NCBI GenBank assembly: GCA_045660445.1
Contig: JAZRDR010000010.1
Span: 242,518 to 306,517 of the forward strand
Source: Faeciplasma sp045660445
GTDB taxonomy: Bacteria > Bacillota > Clostridia > Oscillospirales > Ruminococcaceae
DNA length: 64,000 bases
Direction of reading: 5' to 3'
Shown here: piece by piece, positions 42,592 through 49,496 of the stretch
How positions within the stretch are numbered: position 1 is the stretch's first letter
Layout of the letters: each line of letters starts with the position of its first letter
Notes under the pieces: model-generated
The model's input: the letters and a program-made list of their open reading frames with translations, nothing else
Database searches by the model: none
What the model was told of the DNA's origin: nothing
Program-made: the position numbers and the translations under genes

Positions 42592-43602
42592 TTATCTGTA
42601 ATCGACAAAACCAACCTTGCGGTGAACCTTTGTGATTACCTTGTTTGTGATTCTGAAAGCACGCTGTGCGCCTTCTGTGTAGCATTCCTTAAGATAATTC
42701 TTATCAGCCATTAAACGTGCAAATTCATCTCTTACAGGTGCCAAATGATCTGCAACGGTTTCGCCAACTGCAAGCTTAAAGTCGCCATAACCCTTGCCGC
42801 CAAACTCGCGCTCGATATCATCAAGTGACTTGCCTGTAACAGCAGAGTAAATTGTCATGAGGTTGTTGATGCCGTCCTTACCGTCAGCATATTTAACAAC
42901 AGCTTCAGAGTCGGTAACGGCGCGCTTAAACTTGCGGATAATGGTATCCTTATCATCCAAAATGAGAATTGTAGCGTTTACGTTATCATCAGACTTAGAC
43001 ATCTTTTTAGTAGGCTCCTGCAAGGACATTACCTTTGCGCCAACCTTGGGAATATAAGGCTCGGGAACAGTGAACATATCGCCAAAGCGCTGATTGAAAC
43101 GAACAGCGATGTTTCTTGCAAGCTCTAAATGCTGCTTCTGGTCAGCACCAATCGGGATAAGATCTGCATTATAAGCCAAGATATCAGCAGCCATTAAAAC
43201 AGGATATGTGAAAAGACCTGCGTTAACATCGTCAGGATGTTTTTTGGACTTGTCCTTAAACTGAGTCATACGTGAAAGCTCGCCAAACTGGGTGGAGCAA
43301 GCCAAGATCCAGTTAAGCTGAGCGTGGCTGGGATTGTGGCTTTGGATAAATGCAACCGACTTCTTAGGATCGATTCCGCAAGCGAGCAAAAGAGCATAAG
43401 ATTCAATTGTCTGTTGTCTGAACTTAACGGGATCGCGCTTAACGGTCAATGCGTGCATATCGACGATAGAATAGATACAATCATATTCTTCCTGCAAAGG
43501 CCCCCAATTGCGAACAGCACCGATATAGTTACCAAGGGTGAATGTACCCGTGGGCTGAATTCCAGAGAATATTACTTTCTTTTTGCTTACTGCTTCAGAC
43601 AT
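42592..43602 (-). CDS. trpS: Tryptophan--tRNA ligase
   Basis: Class Ic synthetase charging tRNA-Trp. 336 residues. HIGH-type motif PTGTFTLGNYIGAVRNW at about 17-33; MAADILAYNADLIPIGADQKQHLELARNIA; KMSKS motif KKMSKSDDNVNA near 200. Its promoter is a plain sigma-A site with no T-box in the short leader, unlike pheST in this window. First gene of a trpS-microprotein-ychF operon. Confidence 0.97.
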   Translation of the reverse strand: MSEAVSKKKVIFSGIQPTGTFTLGNYIGAVRNWGPLQEEYDCIYSIVDMHALTVKRDPVKFRQQTIESYALLLACGIDPKKSVAFIQSHNPSHAQLNWILACSTQFGELSRMTQFKDKSKKHPDDVNAGLFTYPVLMAADILAYNADLIPIGADQKQHLELARNIAVRFNQRFGDMFTVPEPYIPKVGAKVMSLQEPTKKMSKSDDNVNATILILDDKDTIIRKFKRAVTDSEAVVKYADGKDGINNLMTIYSAVTGKSLDDIEREFGGKGYGDFKLAVGETVADHLAPVRDEFARLMADKNYLKECYTEGAQRAFRITNKVITKVHRKVGFVDYR

Positions 43603-43643
43603 TTATAAAACCTCCGATATAAAAGGATTAAAATCATTAAATT

Positions 43644-43672
43644 AGTATATCACAACAATTCAAATATGTCAA
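43644..43672 (-). promoter_or_regulatory. Promoter of trpS operon
   Basis: Minus-strand TTGACA (43667-43672), 17 bases, TATACT (43644-43649), about 42 bases above the trpS start. Confidence 0.8.
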
Positions 43673-43704
43673 TTTATACGGCAATTTTTGAGGAATTGGG
43701 AAAT

Positions 43705-43766
43705 GGAGTGTGATGGAGCCGAGTCGCCGCAAGCGGCGAGCGAGGAGCATCGCACTGCGGAGCCGG
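43705..43766. repeat. GC-rich intergenic island 3 with nested hairpin
   Basis: Lies between divergent trpS and the spoVB-like gene. Core palindrome TCGCCGC-AA-GCGGCGA, with outer arms GTGTGATG and CATCGCAC that pair with one G-T, and flanking direct copies of GGAGCC. The minus-strand frame spells LAACGDSAPSHS, a peptide string I remember from many spurious small annotations, suggesting a widespread repeat. G-rich on the plus strand like islands 1, 2 and 4. Confidence 0.65.
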
Positions 43767-43839
43767 TTACTATGTTGGAATAGAACACTGAAAAAACAAA
43801 TAGAATGGTACAAGACCCTTTACGGAAAGGATGACTTTT

Positions 43840-45480
43840 GTGAAAAAACAAGGACTTTTGTACGGTTCATTTATACTGATGCTTTCGGTTATAGTTTCGC
43901 GCGTGGCAGGACTTATCTTTAAAATTCCGCTGACAAATATATTGGGCGGCACTGGAATGGGATATTTTCAAAGTGCATATACAGTGTTTACACCGATATA
44001 TTCTATATGCGCAGTAAGTCTGCCGCCCGCCATATCAGCACTTGTTGCAGAAAACTCGGCATTTGGAAAATACAAAAATATTAAAAGCATCAAAAAAACT
44101 ACGCTGATAGCTTTCAGCGTAATATCCTTTATTTTGATGCTTATACCGATAGTTTTTGCAGATTTTATTGCAACAAGAATTATCGGCAATTCACTTTCTG
44201 CGCCTGCAATTGCAGCGATTTCACCTTGCATATTTTTTGGAACAGTAACAGCCGTATACAGAGGGTATTTCGAGGGGCTTAAGAATATGACTCCAACCTC
44301 GGTGTCTCAAATGGTCGAGGCTGTTGTTAAGACCGTATGTGGGCTTTGGTTTGCACAATATGCAAGACGGCAGCTTGGAGGAATAAACGATTTTACAGCG
44401 CCAATAATCGCAGCTGCGGCCATTTTGGGAGTTACCGCAGCAGATTTAGCGGGACTGATATACATAGTTTTAAGATATAGGATATGCGGTGACGGGATAT
44501 CAAAAGACAATCTTAAAAGAGACACTTCCTCACAGCGAATGAGAGATACCTTTAAGCAGCTTGTTATATTAATGATACCGATGACTATAGCAAGTGTTGT
44601 ATCAAGCTTAATGAACGCTGTGGACCTCTCTACGATAATGCTGTGCATCAAATCAAGCCTTAGAAATCAGCCGGAGTTATATTCGCAGAAATATGCCCAG
44701 ATCATAAACAGCGGAGTTAGCTTAGAAGAGCTTCCGAACTTTTTATACGGCTCGTTCACAGGGCTTGCTATGACGGTATTCTCGCTTGCGCCTTCGCTTT
44801 GCTCGGTGTTCGGAAAAAGCGCTTTGCCAAATATTTCTGAAGCTTATGCCAGATCGGATATGACTCGAGTTAACAAAGAGATAACAAGAGTTATTGCTAT
44901 TGTATCTCTTATCTCTATTCCGGCAGGTTTTGGTCTTTGTGCGATGTCGAAAGAAATTTTGGATGTACTATTCGCGAACAGACAGCTTGAAATCTCCGTA
45001 TGCATTGTTCCTCTTTCGATTATAAGCTTAAGCACACCGTTTTTAGCATTCAGCGGTGCTGTATACTCGATGCTTCAAGCTGTTGGAAAGTATGACATGC
45101 CGGTTAAGATCACACTCGCCGGAGCGGTCATAAAACTAATCTTAAATACTATTCTCGTTCCAATAACTTCGCTTGGACTTTCAGGTGCAGCGATATCAAC
45201 GGCAATGAGTTTTGTTATCATGAGTTTTATTTCCGTAACGGTTTTATTCAGGCACACAGCGATGGATTTTAAAAAGATTACCACTCCCCTGATCTCACTT
45301 TTTGGTGGTGTTCTTTCGGGGATTGGTGCACGTTTATGTTTAAATTTATTAAACGCATATAGACAAGGTGTCTTAAACACCGTTATATCTATTGCTTTTG
45401 CTGTTATAATCTACATTATTGCTATAGTGTTGTTGGATAAATCCACTAAAAATAAGCTTATTACAGAAATTTTTAAATAA
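43840..45480 (+). CDS. SpoVB/MurJ-superfamily (MOP) lipid flippase
   Basis: Polytopic MOP-superfamily transporter, 546 residues with about 14 predicted helices, of the group that includes SpoVB (spore cortex) and other lipid-linked sugar flippases. Start is a GTG at 43840 (MKKQGLLYGSFILML) with AAAGG 9 bases upstream; the ATG at 43831 lies in that site. Characteristic: LTNILGGTGMGYFQSAYTVF, CIFFGTVTAVYRGYFEGLKNMTPTS given here by position about 125-150, and LPNISEAYA. Not in a polysaccharide cluster. SpoVB is favoured by start sequence and by the sporulation context, but another peptidoglycan or polymer flippase cannot be excluded. Confidence 0.85.
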   Translation: MKKQGLLYGSFILMLSVIVSRVAGLIFKIPLTNILGGTGMGYFQSAYTVFTPIYSICAVSLPPAISALVAENSAFGKYKNIKSIKKTTLIAFSVISFILMLIPIVFADFIATRIIGNSLSAPAIAAISPCIFFGTVTAVYRGYFEGLKNMTPTSVSQMVEAVVKTVCGLWFAQYARRQLGGINDFTAPIIAAAAILGVTAADLAGLIYIVLRYRICGDGISKDNLKRDTSSQRMRDTFKQLVILMIPMTIASVVSSLMNAVDLSTIMLCIKSSLRNQPELYSQKYAQIINSGVSLEELPNFLYGSFTGLAMTVFSLAPSLCSVFGKSALPNISEAYARSDMTRVNKEITRVIAIVSLISIPAGFGLCAMSKEILDVLFANRQLEISVCIVPLSIISLSTPFLAFSGAVYSMLQAVGKYDMPVKITLAGAVIKLILNTILVPITSLGLSGAAISTAMSFVIMSFISVTVLFRHTAMDFKKITTPLISLFGGVLSGIGARLCLNLLNAYRQGVLNTVISIAFAVIIYIIAIVLLDKSTKNKLITEIFK

Positions 45481-45484
45481 ACAC

Positions 45485-45513
45485 TTGCATTTTGTAAAGA
45501 AAAAGTATAAAAT
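45485..45513 (+). promoter_or_regulatory. Promoter of hup
   Basis: TTGCAT (45485-45490), 17 bases, TAAAAT (45508-45513), just after the spoVB-like stop. It leaves an 80-base leader before the hup ribosome binding site AGGAGG. Confidence 0.65.
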
Positions 45514-45602
45514 ATAGGTTGTATTAGCCTGTTTAGATGATTGAGGCTCGTTTTACAGGTTATAACTTGGATTTCGCAAAATATTATAGGAGGAAAAAAC
45601 AA

Positions 45603-45878
45603 ATGACTAAGGTTGAATTGGTAAACAGTATTGCTGCTAAGATGGACTGCTCCAAGAAGGATGCTGAAAAGGCACTCGGCGCAGTTATCGATTCTATTTC
45701 CGATGCACTCGTAAACGGTGAAAAGGTATCCCTTATCGGCTTCGGTACTTTCGAAGTTAGAGAGCGCAAGGCAAAGGAAGGCATCAACCCCAAGAGCAAG
45801 CAGAGAATCACTATCGCTGCTAAGAAGGTTCCCGCTTTCAAGGCTGGTAAGGCTCTTAAGGATAGCGTTGCTAAGTAA
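45603..45878 (+). CDS. hup: HU-family DNA-binding protein
   Basis: Histone-like nucleoid protein, 91 residues from ATG 45603 with AGGAGG just upstream. MTKVELVNSIAAKMDCSKK, LIGFGTFEVRERKAKEGINPK (the beta-arm) and AAKKVPAFKAGKALKD are canonical. Codon use resembles gap, as expected for an abundant protein. The pair hup-rqcP is conserved in Bacillota. Confidence 0.98.
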   Translation: MTKVELVNSIAAKMDCSKKDAEKALGAVIDSISDALVNGEKVSLIGFGTFEVRERKAKEGINPKSKQRITIAAKKVPAFKAGKALKDSVAK

Positions 45879-45886
45879 TTACTTAA

Positions 45887-45917
45887 AACCGGTTGACAGT
45901 GTCGGCCGGTTTTTGTT
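45887..45917 (+). terminator. Terminator or attenuating hairpin between hup and rqcP
   Basis: AAACCGGTTGAC, loop AGT, GTCGGCCGGTTT (12 bp with two T-G pairs) and TTTTTGTTT. It would make most hup mRNA monocistronic and pass a fraction to rqcP. Confidence 0.8.
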
Positions 45918-45953
45918 TACTCCCCTATTTTGTTATACACGAAAGGATAAAAT

Positions 45954-46196
45954 ATGAGACTTGATAAATATTTAAAGGTTACACGCCTTATAAAACGTCG
46001 CACCGTTGCAAACGAAGCTTGCGACACCGGAAGAATCTTTGTTAACGATAAGCAAGCGCGTGCGTCTTATGAAGTTAAGGTTGGCGACATAATCGAGATC
46101 AGAATGGGCGCAAACCCTCTTAAAGCAAAAGTGCTTTCCATCTCGGAATATGCGACAAAGGATTCCGCTCACGAGCATTATGAGATAATAAACTAA
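45954..46196 (+). CDS. rqcP: RNA-binding S4-domain protein RqcP (YabO)
   Basis: 80 residues: S4 domain MRLDKYLKVTRLIKRRTVANEACDTGRIFVN-type (listed by position 1-31) and KVGDIIEIRMG. RqcP works with RqcH to add alanine tails to nascent chains on stalled 50S subunits and then moves the tRNA. Position right after hup supports the assignment; yabP and yabQ, sporulation genes next to it in Bacillus, are not here. Confidence 0.93.
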   Translation: MRLDKYLKVTRLIKRRTVANEACDTGRIFVNDKQARASYEVKVGDIIEIRMGANPLKAKVLSISEYATKDSAHEHYEIIN

Positions 46197-46202
46197 AGCA
46201 AA

Positions 46203-46235
46203 CAGCAGGCAGGATATAAGCTATCCTACCTGCTG
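46203..46235. terminator. Bidirectional terminator between rqcP and pdaA
   Basis: CAGCAGG-C-AGGATA and TATCCT-A-CCTGCTG pair over 13 bp with one internal mismatch around a 5-base loop; T-run on the plus side, weaker one on the minus side. Confidence 0.85.
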
Positions 46236-46240
46236 ATTTT

Positions 46241-47218
46241 TTATTCGAAAGTATATCCTTCGGCAATGGCGCGATCGATAAAATCGCCCAAGATGGTTGC
46301 ATTTGTTTCAGAAACCGAGTGCAAAAGATATATTGCACCGGGATGAAGTCTTTCAACAAGCTTTTCAAGCGAAGCTTCGGGATCGGGCTGATTATCAGTG
46401 TCCCAATCGGCATAAGCAAAGCTCCACAAAACCGTGGTGTAACCAAGGTCTGCAGTTACAGCAAGGCTAAGCTCGGAATATTCGCCCTTACCGGGACGGA
46501 AAAGATTCATGCAAACACCATAATTCTCTATAACATAGTTATGAAGTTCCATGATCTCTGCCTGCATTTCTTCGATAGAAATTTCGGGCATTGAATAGTG
46601 GCTCCAAGAATGGCTGCCGAGAACGTGGCCCTCATCGATGATACGACGAACAAGTTCAGGCTCGCGGCGGGCATAATCACCGGTTAAAAAGAATGTCGCC
46701 TTCACGCCTTTTTCTTTCAAGGTGTCTAAAATCATGCCTGTAAAGCCATTTTCATATCCTTGGTCGAAGGTGAGAGTTATCACCTTATCCTCAGTTATAT
46801 TGATTGCCTTTGCTTTATAGATGGAATAGCTTTCGTTAAAGCGCACTGCACTTTTAGGTCGGTTAAGGTCATCAAATCTGGTGCCTTGTCCCCAACCGTC
46901 ACCTTCGTTACTTAACGAGCCGTAATCCCAATCACCTTTTGTTGTGACAATCTCCTCGATAGCATCCGAGACATCGCTGACCGATTCAGGAATATCACTA
47001 ACATCGGGAGCTGATGTTACAGCATCATCAGATGAAAGAGGCGGAACATTGGGAGTTGTCGGCTCGGTGGTGGTTACAGAGTCGCTCGTTACAGAAGGAT
47101 CGACAGATACGCCGTTTTCATAATATCCGTTTTCTATTCGGTTGCATCCGCAAAACATAAGTGCAGCCAGGGCACAAGCTGTTGATGCCGAAAGAAAACG
47201 CTTAAAATTCATTTTCAT
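46241..47218 (-). CDS. pdaA: Delta-lactam-biosynthetic de-N-acetylase PdaA, lipoprotein form
   Basis: Polysaccharide deacetylase (CE4) that removes the acetyl group from peptide-free muramic acid and closes the delta-lactam ring of spore cortex, after CwlD. 325 residues. N-terminal signal ending FCGC (lipobox; Cys 25), then a Ser/Thr/Pro/Asp-rich linker to about residue 95. Catalytic domain: ITLTFDQGYENGFTGMIL (metal Asp), EGHVLGSHSWSHYSMPE (His ligands), FRPGKGEYSELSL, VLWSFAYADWDTDNQ and LHPGAIYLLHSVSETNA, the last three being PdaA hallmarks. The linker makes it longer than Bacillus PdaA. No ribosome binding site within 20 bases of ATG 47218; GGAGG lies 27 bases up with a hairpin between. 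Confidence 0.92.
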   Translation of the reverse strand: MKMNFKRFLSASTACALAALMFCGCNRIENGYYENGVSVDPSVTSDSVTTTEPTTPNVPPLSSDDAVTSAPDVSDIPESVSDVSDAIEEIVTTKGDWDYGSLSNEGDGWGQGTRFDDLNRPKSAVRFNESYSIYKAKAINITEDKVITLTFDQGYENGFTGMILDTLKEKGVKATFFLTGDYARREPELVRRIIDEGHVLGSHSWSHYSMPEISIEEMQAEIMELHNYVIENYGVCMNLFRPGKGEYSELSLAVTADLGYTTVLWSFAYADWDTDNQPDPEASLEKLVERLHPGAIYLLHSVSETNATILGDFIDRAIAEGYTFE

Positions 47219-47429
47219 ATATCGTGCGCAAGAAACCTGCGCTTGCCTCCTCTCGTGACAGTATCACGAAACTATCGGCAATCGTTTCGCAGTTAAGTAT
47301 GAAGCGATTGCAAAAGTATTGTATGCGTGTCGAATTAAAATATTAATAGCAGATTTTTCATTTATTTTGTCTGCAATTATATTTTACTACGATATAATAA
47401 AAAAATCAATTACATAGTTGTTACAAATA
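47219..47429 (-). promoter_or_regulatory. pdaA leader with sigma-E-like promoter (tentative)
   Basis: No gene in this 211-base stretch. On the minus strand TAATATT (47339-47345) and CATACAAT (47318-47325) are 13 bases apart; CATACAAT is a full match to the sigma-E -10 consensus and TAATATT to the sigma-E -35, though the spacing is about one base short. The leader then has two hairpins: CGTGA-CAGTA-TCACG and GCGCAGG-TTT-CTTGCGC, the second between GGAGG and the ATG. Confidence 0.4.
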
Positions 47430-47433
47430 AAAA

Positions 47434-47456
47434 AAGCCCCAAAAGAGGGGCTTAAT
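47434..47456 (-). terminator. Terminator after the V8-like protease gene
   Basis: Minus-strand AAGCCCC, loop TCTTTT, GGGGCTT followed by TTTTTATTTG, 12 bases past the stop. Confidence 0.85.
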
Positions 47457-47467
47457 AATATGAAATG

Positions 47468-48244
47468 CTAAACATCGATGCCGTATGACGACAAACGATT
47501 AATTAAATCTTGCGTTATTCTTCTGCCTCTATTATATTGTTCATTCGCGGGATAGGCTGTATCAAATCCATGTGTATGTATTGCTATTACAACAAATTCT
47601 CCCGATGAATTCCGATAGAAGACAGGACTACCGCTTTGACCGTTGGCTGCATCCGCGTAATAGTATACCCTATAACCCGTGTAACCGCATATTGCATCAT
47701 CATCTATATACATGATGCCATTATCGAAACCAGCAACATATATTTGTTTATTTTGCAGACTCGTATCTTGCGACACCTCGAGTTTGAACTTGGTAGATGA
47801 CGTGCCAATTGCTTCAGGTAATATGACAAATGCAAAATCCCAATTAGCCCTACCGGGAATATCATATTCACTGGGAACATAAACAGTTAAGTTGTCTATT
47901 GCATAAGTTTTATCTATATTATATGTACCGCTCGAGGTTTTAAGTGCTCTTACGCGAATTGCTGAAACGCCTTGAAAATGTTCACTACACTTAAGCGAAT
48001 GTGCAGCTGTCAAAAAGCAGTTATTTGATATTAGAAATCCTGTAGAGACAGTGCTATTGCATTCGCCGCACGCATGAATTGCAGTAACCCTTAAAATTCC
48101 CGTAAATGGTGCGTTTAAAGTAATTGAAACAGCCTGTCTATCATCTGTTCCCACAATTGTACGAAGATCATATGGATTCTCAAATGCTAATATGTTTTGT
48201 GATAACACTATTATCGAAATTAATACCATTGAACAAATAAACAC
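47468..48244 (-). CDS. Secreted V8/trypsin-like serine protease, with in-frame stop just above the usable start
   Basis: 258 residues from a GTG at 48244. Signal peptide about 1-21 (hydrophobic core MVLISIIVLSQNIL); S1 peptidase triad His 82 (LTAAHSL), Asp 136 (NWDFAFV), Ser 204 (GQSGSPVFY); a possible disulfide pair in HACGECN. Family resembles Glu-specific V8 endopeptidases. A far better start lies at 48265: GGAGG, 5 bases, ATG, encoding MNKVF, then TAA at 48248-48250, then in the same frame R-V-F-I-C-S. AAA to TAA would be a single change from an intact MNKVFKRVF signal start. So the gene is either a recent nonsense mutant or is reinitiated at the GTG, which has only AAAGAG before it. The lipoprotein gene upstream ends 11 bases before the 48265 ATG. 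Confidence 0.8.
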   Translation of the reverse strand: MFICSMVLISIIVLSQNILAFENPYDLRTIVGTDDRQAVSITLNAPFTGILRVTAIHACGECNSTVSTGFLISNNCFLTAAHSLKCSEHFQGVSAIRVRALKTSSGTYNIDKTYAIDNLTVYVPSEYDIPGRANWDFAFVILPEAIGTSSTKFKLEVSQDTSLQNKQIYVAGFDNGIMYIDDDAICGYTGYRVYYYADAANGQSGSPVFYRNSSGEFVVIAIHTHGFDTAYPANEQYNRGRRITQDLINRLSSYGIDV

Positions 48245-48275
48245 TCTTTAAAATACTTTATTCATAAATCCTCCA

Positions 48276-48977
48276 TTAGTCATCATTAATTCTTATTATC
48301 CTTTGTACTTCGGTTAATCTGGCAGGTTCTGTTTCTTGTCTAGAACCGAACGAATACACAACAATCGTATCACCAATATTTAGATCATTTATAGATATTT
48401 CACCGTAATGATCGGTGATTATCGTACTGTCATAAACTTTAAACACATACTCATCTCGATAGTTTACAGAATTCATTTCAAGACCGTCTACTTGTATCCA
48501 AGAAACACCTAAATCTATAATTTCAGCATAGAATGCGTATCCAAACGTGTCAAGCACGATAACTATGTCGGCAACAACGGTTTTGCCGTCAATATCGCCC
48601 GGGTGAAAACTCCCCTCTTCACCATATATGTAAATATTCACATGGTTGCCAACTTGTACCTCGTCAGCATAAGCGGTTTCGGCATCAGACGGAATGAAAT
48701 TTAAAACTATCTCGTGTTTTGAGTCATAAAGCATATACTGTGTCACACCGTCAACCGCATCTATCGATACTATGAATCCTTCAAACTCATACCATATGCG
48801 AGTTTCCTCTGTAACGGGTGGGATATCTTCGACAACCTCATCCACGGAAACAATAGGCGTTTTCCAAGATTCTTCAACATCAGCGCTTACGATCGAGTCA
48901 TCCTTAGTGTTGGAGCAGGCAGTCGCAAACGATAAAATCAGTATAAGCACTATAAAATACGAGAAAAATCTTTTCAT
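48276..48977 (-). CDS. Lipoprotein of unknown function, upstream partner of the protease
   Basis: 233 residues. Signal peptide with lipobox FATAC, so acylation near Cys 21. The mature part is acidic: a linker to about residue 60, then two beta-rich repeats of similar flavour, one around GFIVSIDAVDG...GNHVNIYIYGEEGS and one around IIDLGVSW...GDTIVVYSFGSRQE, each ending in a G-(N/D)-x-(V/T)-(N/I)-(I/V) strand, as in OB-fold-like secreted domains. No named family recognised. Start ATG 48977 with AAAGGA 10 bases up. Likely co-transcribed with the protease, perhaps as its inhibitor, chaperone or co-exported partner; that is inference from adjacency only. Confidence 0.75.
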   Translation of the reverse strand: MKRFFSYFIVLILILSFATACSNTKDDSIVSADVEESWKTPIVSVDEVVEDIPPVTEETRIWYEFEGFIVSIDAVDGVTQYMLYDSKHEIVLNFIPSDAETAYADEVQVGNHVNIYIYGEEGSFHPGDIDGKTVVADIVIVLDTFGYAFYAEIIDLGVSWIQVDGLEMNSVNYRDEYVFKVYDSTIITDHYGEISINDLNIGDTIVVYSFGSRQETEPARLTEVQRIIRINDD

Positions 48978-49012
48978 CAATTCTTATTCCTTTCTTTTGA
49001 TTTTGCGGTCTT

Positions 49013-49035
49013 TTAGAACATCGGAATCACCTCCT
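49013..49035 (-). promoter_or_regulatory. Two-codon upstream ORF behind a 10-base perfect Shine-Dalgarno
   Basis: Minus-strand AGGAGGTGAT (49026-49035) matches the anti-Shine-Dalgarno over ten bases, and 8 bases after its GGAGG comes ATG TTC TAA (49013-49021). It is out of frame with the lipoprotein gene 36 bases downstream. A start-stop element of this strength would trap ribosomes and may control the downstream gene. Confidence 0.6.
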
Positions 49036-49050
49036 ATATTTCATATGTTA

Positions 49051-49078
49051 ATTATAGCAGAAACCAATTAAATGTAAA
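49051..49078 (-). promoter_or_regulatory. Promoter of the lipoprotein-protease operon
   Basis: Minus-strand TTTACA (49073-49078), 16 bases, TATAAT (49051-49056), close behind the ireB terminator. Confidence 0.7.
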
Positions 49079-49094
49079 TATAAAGATATTAAAC

Positions 49095-49127
49095 AAAAGC
49101 AGCTATCCAAATAGGATAACTGCTTTT
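49095..49127 (-). terminator. Terminator after ireB
   Basis: Minus-strand AAAAGCAGTTATCC, 5-base loop, GGATAGCTGCTTTT, 14 bp with one G-T pair and T-rich ends. It lies 5 bases past the ireB stop. Confidence 0.85.
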
Positions 49128-49131
49128 TTAG

Positions 49132-49377
49132 TTAGTTATTCAAATAATATTTGACCATTTCCTGCATAAGCTCGTCACGGTCGATATGACGAATTAAGCT
49201 TCTTGCGTTGTTATAGGTCGTGATATATGTCGGGTCTTCAGAAAGAATATAACCGACGATCTGATTAACGGGGTTATATCCTTTTTCGAGCAGAGCCTCG
49301 TATACGACCGTTAAGGTTCGCTTGATCTCGTCCTTGCGGTCGGGCTTAACTGAAAAGGTCATCGTCTGGTCATGCAT
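49132..49377 (-). CDS. ireB: IreB family regulatory phosphoprotein (UPF0297)
   Basis: 81 residues. IreB is a small dimeric target of the PASTA Ser/Thr kinase IreK in Enterococcus and affects cephalosporin tolerance. Sequence landmarks: the N-terminal TMTFSVKPD, where the phosphorylated Thr residues sit, VYEALLEKGYNPVNQIVGYILSEDPTYITTY-type core (by position 27-57) and NARSLIRHIDRDEL. Its usual partners alaS, ruvX (yrrK) and the yrzB gene are not here; it is a single-gene unit with its own promoter and terminator. Confidence 0.95.
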   Translation of the reverse strand: MHDQTMTFSVKPDRKDEIKRTLTVVYEALLEKGYNPVNQIVGYILSEDPTYITTYNNARSLIRHIDRDELMQEMVKYYLNN

Positions 49378-49410
49378 TAATGTTCACTCCTTAATCAATC
49401 GTTATAATAC

Positions 49411-49439
49411 ATTATATCCGCTTATTAAGGAAATTACAA
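49411..49439 (-). promoter_or_regulatory. Promoter of ireB
   Basis: Minus-strand TTGTAA (49434-49439), 17 bases, TATAAT (49411-49416); ribosome binding site AAGGAG before ATG 49377. Confidence 0.8.
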
Positions 49440-49496
49440 GTACCCGAGCATATTTTTATTGAATTATGATAATTTTGTTTGTTGATTTTTTACAAC

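Noticed and set aside
43603..43666. T-box leader for trpS
   Set aside because: Distance from promoter to start is too short and no TGGN or specifier structure is present.
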